Assembly: GCF_932526225.1 (NCBI RefSeq)
Contig: NC_064045.1
Coordinates: 15,682,442-15,746,441, forward strand
Source: Nematostella vectensis
Taxonomy: Eukaryota; Cnidaria; Anthozoa; Actiniaria; Edwardsiidae
Length of the DNA stretch: 64,000 nt
Direction of reading: 5' to 3'
Part shown: positions 12,801-19,667 of the stretch, piece after piece
How positions within the stretch are numbered: position 1 is the first letter of the stretch
Layout of the letters: each line of letters starts with the position of its first letter
Notes under the pieces: model-generated
Databases searched by the model: none
The model's input: the letters and a program-made list of their open reading frames with translations, nothing else
What the model was told of the DNA's origin: nothing
Program-made: the position numbers and the translations under genes

Positions 12801-15081
12801 AAGCACATCAAAGATGCTGAGAGTACATAAAAATGTCCCTATACCTTCTTTTTATGTCATGACACACCAAGAACAGTATAATTAAGTATCGATATTTAAA
12901 AAAAAAATAAATAAAAAAGAAATTGGCTATCAGCGGGAATCGAACCCGGGTCGCTGCGGTAGTAGTCAAGTGCCCGCAACGAAAGACTAACGTGGCACTG
13001 CTGAAGGGAATTGTAATGAAAATTACTTTTAATACTATTGGTATCGTAAACTATCCAAAGCAAAGTCACCATCGAACTGGAGGTTACATTCGGGAAAAGC
13101 TTCAGGGTTACATTCGGGAATTTGTTTTACGAGTGTAACCTCCAAAAGGTTACAATCGATAATTTTTTTTCCGAATGTAAATTCCAAAAAGTAACATTAG
13201 GAAAAATAAAACAGTATACTCGGAAAAAAGGTATATCAATCTATCGAGCGCTATGCTCTATGTTAGAATCTACTTAATCAAGTTATCCAAAGAATCTAGT
13301 TAGTTCTTGTGCGCATAAAATATGTACAGGATCCTGAACAAAGCATGAGCACATCAAAGATTCTTAGAGTACATAAAAATGTCCCTATACCTTCTTTTAT
13401 GTCATGACACACCAAGAACAGTATAATTAAGTATCGGTATTTAAAAAAAAAAAAATAAGAAAAAAATTAGGCTATCAGCGGGAATCGAACCCGGGTCGCT
13501 GCGTTAGTAGTCAAGTGCCGGCAACGAAAGACTAACGTGGCATTGCTGAAGGGAATTGTAATGAAAATTACTTTTAATACTATTGGTATCGTAAACTATC
13601 CCAAGCAAAGTCACCATCGGACTGGAGGTTACATTCGGGAAAAGCTTCAGGGTTACATTCGGGAATTTGTTTTACGAGTGTAACCTCCAAAAGGTTACAA
13701 TCAATAATTTTTTTTCCGAATGTAAATTCCAAAAAGTAACATTAGGAAAAATAAAACAGTATACTCAGAAAAAAAGGTATATCAATCTATCGAGCGCTAT
13801 GCTCTATGTTAGAATCTACTTAATCAAGTTATCCAAGGAATCTAGTTAGTTCTTGTGTGCATAAAATGTGTACAGGATCCTGAACAAAGCATGAGCACAT
13901 CAAAGATGCTGAGAGTACATAAAAATGTCCCTATACCTTCTTTTTATGTCATGACACACCAAGAACAGTATAATTAAGTATCGATATTTAAAAAAAAAAT
14001 AAAGAAAAAAAAAAGGCTATCAGCGGGAATCGAACCCGGGTCCCTGCGTTAGTAGTTAAGTGCCCACAACGAAAGACTAACGTGGCATTGTTGAAGGGAA
14101 TTATAATGAAAATTACTTTTAATACTATTGGTATCGTAAACTATCCCAAGCAAAGTCACCATCGGACTGGAGGTTACATTCGGGAAAAGCTTCAGGGTTA
14201 CATTCGGGAATTTGTTTTACGAGTGTAACCTCCAAAAGGTTACAATCGATAATTTTTTTTTCCGAATGTAAATTCCAAAAAGTAACAGGAAAATAAAACA
14301 GTATACTCGGGAAAAAAGGTATATCAATCTATCGAGCGCTATGCTCTATGTTAGAATCTACTTAATCAAGTTATCCAAGGATTCTAGTTAGTTCTTGTGT
14401 GCATAAAATATGTACAGGATCCTGAACAAAGCATGAGCACATCAAAGATGCTGAGAGTACATCAAAATGTCCCTATACCTTCTTTTTATGTCATGACACA
14501 CCAAGAACAGTATAATTAAGTATCGATATTTTTAAAAAAAAAAATAAAGAAAAAAAAATAGGCTATCAGCGGGAATCGAACCCCGGTCGCTGCGGTAGTA
14601 GTCAAGTGCCCGCAACGAAAGACTAACGTGGCATTGCTGAAGGGAATTGTAATGAAAATTACTTTTAATACTATTGGTATCGTAAACTATCCCAAGCAAA
14701 GTCACCATCGGACTGGAGGTTACATTCGGGAAAAGCTTTAGGGTTACATTCGGGAATTTGTTTTACGAGTGTAACCTCCAAAAGGTTACAATCGATAATT
14801 TTTTTTCCGAATGTAAATTCCAAAAAGTAACATTAGGAAAAATAAAACAGTATACTCGGAAAAAAAGGTATATCAATCTATCGAGCGCTATGCTCTATGT
14901 TAGAATCTACTTAATCAAGTTATCCAAGGAATCTAGTTAGTTCTTGTGTGCATAAAATATGTACAGGATCCTGAACAAAGCATGAGCACATCAAAGATGC
15001 TGAGAGTACATAAAAATGTCCCTATACCTTCTTTTTATGTCATGACACACCAAGAACACTATGATTAAGTATCGATATTTT

Positions 15082-15105
15082 AAAAAAAAAATAAAGAAAA
15101 AAAAA
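15082..15105 (-). terminator. Double oligo-T tract, Pol III terminator position
   Basis: On the + strand this is two A runs (10 A, then 9 A) split by a short TAAAG, ending three bases before the tRNA-like landmark at 15108. On the minus strand the tRNA-like 3' end is followed within about three bases by runs of nine and ten T. Four or more T just after a tRNA 3' end is the standard Pol III terminator. The tract is present in every full unit but varies in length and interruptions (for example TAAAATAAAAAATAAAG at some units, AAAAACAAATAAAG at others). It accounts for most of the 543-550 bp spread in unit length. A neutral AT-rich slippage tract is the alternative reading. Confidence 0.55.
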
Positions 15106-15118
15106 TAGGCTATCAGCG

Positions 15119-15129
15119 GGAATCGAACC
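15119..15129 (-). promoter_or_regulatory. Pol III type-2 B box (GGTTCGATTCC)
   Basis: The minus strand reads GGTTCGATTCC, a full match to the B box consensus GGTTCGANNCC bound by TFIIIC in tRNA genes and SINEs. It lies at landmark +11 to +21 in every unit. Most units keep it intact. By my reading 15 units carry a substitution at a conserved position: TCAAACC on the + strand in units 20215, 21309, 28413, 34973, 37714, 43726 and 44274; TCGGACC in 53563, 55202, 60115 and 61753; TAGAACC in 36068, 38807, 44821 and 56295. A possible A box (TTAGTCTTTCG, minus strand) lies at about the right distance upstream but matches the consensus poorly. Promoter activity is therefore inferred, not shown. Confidence 0.6.
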
Positions 15130-15139
15130 CGGGTCGCTG

Positions 15140-15175
15140 CGTTAGTAGTCAAGTGCCCGCAACGAAAGACTAACG
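15140..15175. repeat. 7-bp inverted repeat CGTTAGT / ACTAACG around a 22-nt loop
   Basis: CGTTAGT (15140-15146) and ACTAACG (15169-15175) are perfect reverse complements separated by 22 nt inside the tRNA-like module. The stem could form on either strand and would compete with an anticodon-arm fold. About 30 units have CGGTAGT in the left arm (for example landmarks 2008, 4734, 9096, 14561, 24041, 33877, 54107, 61205). That breaks one pair, and I see no matching change in the right arm, so the stem is probably not under selection as RNA structure. Confidence 0.6.
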
Positions 15176-15195
15176 TGGCATTGCTGAAGGGAATT

Positions 15196-15209
15196 GTAAT
15201 GAAAATTAC
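15196..15209. repeat. Perfect mini-hairpin GTAAT-GAAA-ATTAC
   Basis: A perfect 5-bp stem closes a GAAA tetraloop (a GNRA loop when read as + strand RNA). It lies about 20 bp beyond the tRNA-like module and recurs in nearly every unit. A few are altered, such as GTAATAAAAATTAC near 47096, 48189 and 52014, and GTATTGAAAATTAC near 19209. The break in the 184-bp partial unit falls just past this hairpin. Function unknown; it may simply be part of the unit. Confidence 0.6.
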
Positions 15210-15261
15210 TTTTAATACTATTGGTATCGTAAACTATCCCAAGCAAAGTCACCATCGGACT

Positions 15262-15384
15262 GGAGGTTACATTCGGGAAAAGCTTCAGGGTTACATTCGG
15301 GAATTTGTTTTACGAGTGTAACCTCCAAAAGGTTACAATCGATAATTTGTTTTCCGAATGTAAATTCCAAAAAGTAACATTAGG
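15262..15384. repeat. Cluster of six degenerate GGTTACATTCGG sub-repeats in both orientations
   Basis: Six related copies lie in 123 bp: GGTTACATTCGGG (15265-15277, +), GGTTACATTCGGG (15289-15301, +), CGAGTGTAACC (15313-15323, -), GGTTACAATCG (15331-15341, +), TTCCGAATGTAAATTCC (15352-15368, -) and AGTAACATTAGG (15373-15384, +). The outer GGAGGTTACATTCG (15262-15275) pairs with CGAGTGTAACCTCC (15313-15326) at 13 of 14 positions, and the odd one is a G-U pair in RNA, so a long hairpin with a 37-nt loop is possible. The cluster recurs in every unit. It is the only part kept in the 184-bp partial unit. It may be an older, shorter tandem or inverted repeat from which the 546-bp unit grew. Confidence 0.75.
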
Positions 15385-15428
15385 AAAATAAAACAGTATA
15401 CTCGGAAAAAAAGGTATATCAATCTATC

Positions 15429-15441
15429 GAGCGCTATGCTC
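15429..15441. repeat. Short interrupted palindrome GAGC-GCTAT-GCTC
   Basis: A 4-bp stem with a 5-nt loop, with an AGCGCT palindrome at its left end. It is conserved in almost all units; exceptions include GAGTGC at about 20540 and 27644, GAGCAC at about 24910, and GAGCGTTATGCTC at about 50608. It marks the centre of the unit's AT-rich body. Confidence 0.5.
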
Positions 15442-15509
15442 TATGTTAGAATCTACTTAATCAAGTTATCCAAGGAATCTAGTCAGGTCTTGTGTGCATA
15501 AAATATGTA

Positions 15510-15623
15510 CAGGATCCTGAACAAAGCATGAGCACATCAAAGATGCTGAGAGTACATCAAAATGTCCCTATACCTTCTTTTTATGTCATGACACACCAAG
15601 AACAGTATAATTAAGTATCGATA
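15510..15623. repeat. Run of perfect palindromes: CAGGATCCTG, TGTCATGACA, TATCGATA
   Basis: CAGGATCCTG (15510-15519) and TGTCATGACA (15584-15593) are perfect 10-bp palindromes and TATCGATA (15616-15623) a perfect 8-bp one; ACCCGGGT (15127-15134) in the tRNA-like module is another. They contain BamHI, ClaI and SmaI sites, so digestion should give a ladder of about 546 bp. Private variants help trace subfamilies: CATGATCCTG near 1865, 8950, 10044; CAGATCCTG (one base lost) near 4591 and 7316; TATCATGACA or TATCATTACA near 19598, 26155, 35998, 38736, 44751. They may be protein-binding sites or chance features fixed by amplification. Confidence 0.55.
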
Positions 15624-16320
15624 TTTTAAAAAAAAAAATAAAGAAAAAAAAATAGGCTGTCAGCGGGAATCGAACCCCGGTCGCTGCGGTAGTAGTCAAG
15701 TGCCCGCAACGAAAGACTAACGTGGCATTGCTGAAGGGAATTGTAATGAAAATTACTTTTAATACTATTGGTATCGTAAACTATCCCAAGCAAAGTCACC
15801 ATCGGACTGGAGGTTACATTCGGGAAAAGCTTTGGGGTTACATTCGGGAATTTGTTTTACGAGTGTAACCTCCAAAAGGTTACAATCGATAATTTTTTTT
15901 TCCGAATGTAAATTCCAAAAAGTAACATTAGGAAAAATAAAACAGTATACTCGGAAAAAAAGGTATATCAATCTATCGAGCGCTATGCTCTATGTTAGAA
16001 TCTACTTAATCAAGTTATCCAAGGAATCTAGTTAGTTCTTGTGTGCATAAAATATGTACAGGATCCTGAACAAAGCATGAGCACATCAAAGATGCTGAGA
16101 GTACATAAAAATGTCCCTATACCTTCTTTTTATGTCATGACACACCAAGAACAGTATAATTAAGTATCGATATTTAAAAAAATATTAAGAAAAAAAAGTA
16201 GGCTCTCAGCGGGAATCGAACCCGTGTGGCTGCGTTAGTAGTCAAGTGCCCGCAACGAAAGACTAACGTGGCATTGCTGAAGGGAATTGTAATGAAAATT
16301 ACTTTTAATACTATTGGTAT

Positions 16321-16504
16321 CGTAAACTATCCCAAGCAAAGTCACCATCGGACTGGAGGTTACATTCGGGAAAAGCTGTAGGGTTACATTCGGGAATTTG
16401 TTTTACGAGTGTAACCTCCAAAAGGTTACAATCGATATTTTTTTTCCGAATGTAAATTCCAAAAAGTAACATTAGGAAAATAAATAATTTAATACTATTG
16501 GTAT
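16321..16504. repeat. Partial satellite unit (184 bp), tRNA-like module absent
   Basis: After the full unit at 16201 the sequence follows the consensus from CGTAAACT (16321) through the sub-repeat cluster to AGGAAAATAAA (ending 16484). It then jumps through about three filler bases (TAA, 16485-16487) to TTTAATACTATTGG, the segment just before CGTAAACT of the next unit. About 360 bp of a normal unit is missing: the AT-rich body, A tract, tRNA-like module and small hairpin. Two sub-repeat clusters therefore lie close together here. It is the only break in the unit rhythm in the window and is best explained by a deletion or non-homologous join. Confidence 0.9.
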
Positions 16505-19500
16505 CGTAAACTATCCCAAGCAAAGTCACCATCGTACTGGAGGTTACATTCGGGAAAAGCTTCAGGGTTACATTCGGGACTTTTTTTTTTCGAGTGTAAC
16601 CTCCAAAAGGTTACAATCGATAATTTTTTTTCCGAATTTAAATTCCAAAAAGTAACATTAGGAAAATAAAACAGTATACTCGGTAAAAAAGGTATATCAA
16701 TCTATCGAGCGCTATGCTCTATGTTAGAATCTACTTAATCAAGTTATCCAAGGAATCTAGTTAGTTCTTGTGTGCATAAAATATGTACAGGATCCTGAAC
16801 AAAGCATGAGCACATCAAAGATGCTGAGAGTACATAAAAATGTCCCTATACCTTCTTTTTATGTCATGACACACCAAGAACAGTATAATTAAGTATCGAT
16901 ATTTAAAAAAAAATAAAGAAAAAAAAAATAGGCTATCAGCAGGAATCGAACCCGGGTCGCTGCGTTAGTAGTCAAGTGCCCGCAACGAAAGACTAACGTG
17001 GCATTGCTGAAGGGAATTGTAATGAAAATTACTTTTAATACTATTGGTATCGTAAACTATCCCAAGCAAAGTCACCATCGGACTGGAGGTTACATTCGGG
17101 AAAAGCTGTAGGGTTACATTCGGGAATTTGTTTTACGAGTGTAACATCCAAAAGGTTACAATCGATAATTTTTTTTCCGAATGTAAATTCCAAAAAGTAA
17201 CATTAGGAAAAATAAAACAGTATACTCGGAAAAAAAGGTATATCAATCTATCGAGCGCTATGCTCTATGTTAGAATCTACTTAATCAAGTTATCCAAGGA
17301 ATCTAGTTAGTTCTTGTGTGCATAAAATATGTACAGGATCCTGAACAAAGCATGAGCACATCAAAGATGCTGAGAGTACATAAAAATGTCCCTATACCTT
17401 CTTTTTATGTCATGACACACCAAGAACAGTATAATTAAGTATCGATATTTAAAAAAAAAAAATAAAGAAAAAAAAAATAGGCTATCAGCGGGAATCGAAC
17501 CCGGGTCGCTGCGTTAGTAGTCAAGTGCCCGCAACAAAAGACTAACGTGGCATTGCTGAAGGGAATTGTAATGAAAATTACTTTTAATACTATTGGTATC
17601 GTAAACTATCCCAAGCAAAGTCACCATCGGACTGGAGGTTACATTCCGGAAAAGCTTCAGGGTTACATTCGGGAATTTGTTTTACGAGTGTAACATCCAA
17701 AAGGTTACAATCGATAATTTTTTTTTCCGAATGTAAATTCCAAAAAGTAACATTAGGAAAAATAAAACAGTATACTCGGAAAAAAAGGTATATCAATCTA
17801 TCGAGCGCTATGCTCTATGTTAGAATCTACTTAATCAAGTTATCCAAGGAATCTAGTTAGTTCTTGTGTGCATAAAATATGTACAGGATCCTGAACAAAG
17901 CATGAGCACATCAAAGATGCTGAGAGTACATCAAAATGTCCCTATACCTTCTTTTTATGTCATGACACACCAAGAACAGTATAATTAAGTATCGATATTT
18001 AAAAAAAAAATAAAGAAAAAAAAAAAGGCTATCAGCGGAATCGAACCCGGGTCGCTGCGGTAGTAGTCAAGTGCCCGCAACGAAAGACTAACGTGGCATT
18101 GCTGAAGGGATTTGTAATGAAAATTACTTTTAATACTATTGGTATCGTAAACTATCCCAAGCAAAGTCACCATCGGACTGGAGGTTACATTCGGGAAAAG
18201 CTTTAGGGTTACATTCGGGAATTTTGTTTTACGAGTGTAACCTCCAAAAGGTTACAATCGATAATTTTTTTTCCGAATGTAAATTCCAAAAAGTAACATT
18301 AGGAAAAATAAAACAGTATACTCGGAAAAAAAGGTATATCAATCTATCGAGCGCTATGCTCTATGTTAGAATCTACTTAATCAAGTTATCCAAGGAATCT
18401 AGTTAGTTCTTGTGTGCATAAAATATGTACAGGATCCTGAACAAAGCATGAGCACATCAAAGATGCTGAGAGTACATCAAAATGTCCCTATACCTTCTTT
18501 TTATGTCATGACAAACCAAGAACAGTATAATTAAGTATCGATATTTAAAAAAAAAAATAAAGAAAAAAAAAAAGGCTATCAGCGGGAATCGAACCCGGGT
18601 CGCTGCGTTAGTAGTCAAGTGCCCGCAACGAAAGACTAACGTGGCATTGCTGAAGGGAATTGTAATGAAAATTACTTTTAATACTATTGGTATCGTAAAC
18701 TATCCCAAGCAAAGTCACCATCGGACTGGAGGTTACATTCGGGAAAAGCTTTAGGGTTACATTCGGGAATTTGTTTTACGAGTGTAACATCCAAAAGGTT
18801 ACAATCGATAATTTTTTTTTCGAATGTAAATTCAAAAAAGTAACATTAGGAAAAATAAAACAGTATACTCTGAAAAAAAGGTATATCAATCTATCGAGCG
18901 CTATGCTCTATGTTAGAATCTACTTAATCAAGTTATCCAAGGAATCTAGTTAGTTCTTGTGTGCATAAAATATGTACAGGATCCTGAACAAAGCATGAGC
19001 ACATCAAAGATGCTGAGAGTACATCAAAATGTCCCTATACCTTCTTTTTATGTCATGACACACCAAGAACAGTATAATTAAGTATCGATATTTAAAAAAA
19101 AAAATAAAGAAAAAAAAATAGGCTATCAGCGGGAATCGAACCCGGGTCGTTGCGTTAGTAGTCAAGTGCCCGCAACGAAAGACTAACGTGGCATTGCTGA
19201 AGGGAATCGTATTGAAAATTACTTTTAATACTATTGGTATCGTAAACTATCCCAAGCAAAGTCAACATCGGACTGGAGGTTACATTCGGGAAAAGCTTCA
19301 GGGTTACATTCGGGAATTTGTTTTACGAGTGTAACCTCCAAAAGGTTACAATCAATTATTTTTTTTCCGAATGTAAATTCCAAAAAGTAACATTAGGAAA
19401 AATAAAACAGTATACTCGGAAAAAAAGGTATATCAATCTATAGAGCGCTATGCTCTATGTTAGAATCTACTTAATCAAGTTATCCAAGGAATCTAGTTTG

Positions 19501-19667
19501 TTCTTGTGCGCATAAAATATGTACAGGATCCTGAACAAAGCATGAGCACATCAAAGATGCTGAGAGTACATAAAAATGTCCCTATACCTTCTTTTTATAT
19601 CATGACACACCAAGAACAGTATAATTAAGTATCGATATTTAAAAAAAAAATAAAGAAAAAAAAAATA

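Larger units (their letters stand above)
15108..15175 (-). ncRNA. tRNA-like module (3' half of a tRNA), present in every full unit
   Basis: Read on the minus strand, the 3' half fits tRNA spacing. An anticodon-loop-like CTACTAA (15142-15148) is followed by CGCAG as 3' anticodon stem, a 4-nt variable loop, and a T arm CCGGG-TTCGATT-CCCGC in which 4 of 5 pairs form. Then come acceptor strand TGATAGC and discriminator C. The 5' anticodon strand (CTTGA) pairs poorly, and no D arm or matching acceptor 5' strand is visible, so this is a degenerate tRNA rather than a working one; no isotype is assigned. Landmark starts: 368, 916, 1461, 2008, 2556, 3101, 3645, 4188, 4734, 5280, 5826, 6370, 6913, 7458, 8002, 8547, 9096, 9641, 10190, 10738, 11284, 11832, 12379, 12925, 13470, 14015, 14561, 15108, 15655, 16201, 16931, 17480, 18027, 18574, 19121, 19668, 20215, 20761, 21309, 21857, 22402, 22951, 23495, 24041, 24586, 25135, 25679, 26225, 26772, 27319, 27866, 28413, 28961, 29506, 30056, 30602, 31150, 31694, 32240, 32785, 33330, 33877, 34423, 34973, 35521, 36068, 36618, 37164, 37714, 38260, 38807, 39356, 39901, 40450, 40994, 41540, 42084, 42630, 43177, 43726, 44274, 44821, 45367, 45915, 46460, 47007, 47553, 48100, 48646, 49193, 49740, 50285, 50833, 51377, 51923, 52468, 53015, 53563, 54107, 54655, 55202, 55747, 56295, 56839, 57384, 57932, 58476, 59021, 59567, 60115, 60659, 61205, 61753, 62298, 62846, 63390, 63935. 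Confidence 0.7.
15108..15654. repeat. Representative full satellite unit (547 bp)
   Basis: This near-consensus unit serves as a map for the others. On the + strand it holds: the tRNA-like module (15108-15175, minus strand); the small hairpin (15196-15209); a spacer around 15210-15261; the inverted sub-repeat cluster (15262-15384); a short palindrome (15429-15441); an AT-rich body; three further palindromes (15510-15519, 15584-15593, 15616-15623); and a double A tract (about 15628-15652) running into the next unit. To find the same element in another unit, add the offset from 15108 to that unit's landmark, allowing a few bases for A-run length. The phase is arbitrary; I chose the tRNA-like 3' end because it is the most recognisable point. 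I see no gene in the roughly 360 bp between the sub-repeat cluster and the next tRNA-like module. Confidence 0.9.

Noticed and set aside
15108-15130. Retrotransposon primer-binding site complementary to a tRNA 3' end
   Set aside because: The + strand is complementary to a tRNA-like 3' end, but there is no TGG (CCA complement) before it, no LTR, no polypurine tract and no coding region.
15108-15175. A functional tRNA gene in each unit
   Set aside because: Only the 3' half fits. The acceptor 5' strand and D arm are missing and the anticodon stem pairs poorly, so a working tRNA is unlikely.
15082-15175. Classical tRNA-derived SINE with head, body and A-rich tail
   Set aside because: On the strand of the tRNA-like part, T runs follow the tRNA 3' end at once, leaving no body or A tail, and no target-site duplications or dispersed copies are visible here. 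An older SINE origin of the tRNA piece is still possible.
15262-15384. Telomeric or subtelomeric short repeats
   Set aside because: GGTTAC-type motifs resemble telomere repeats only superficially. They are degenerate, in both orientations, and number just six per unit.
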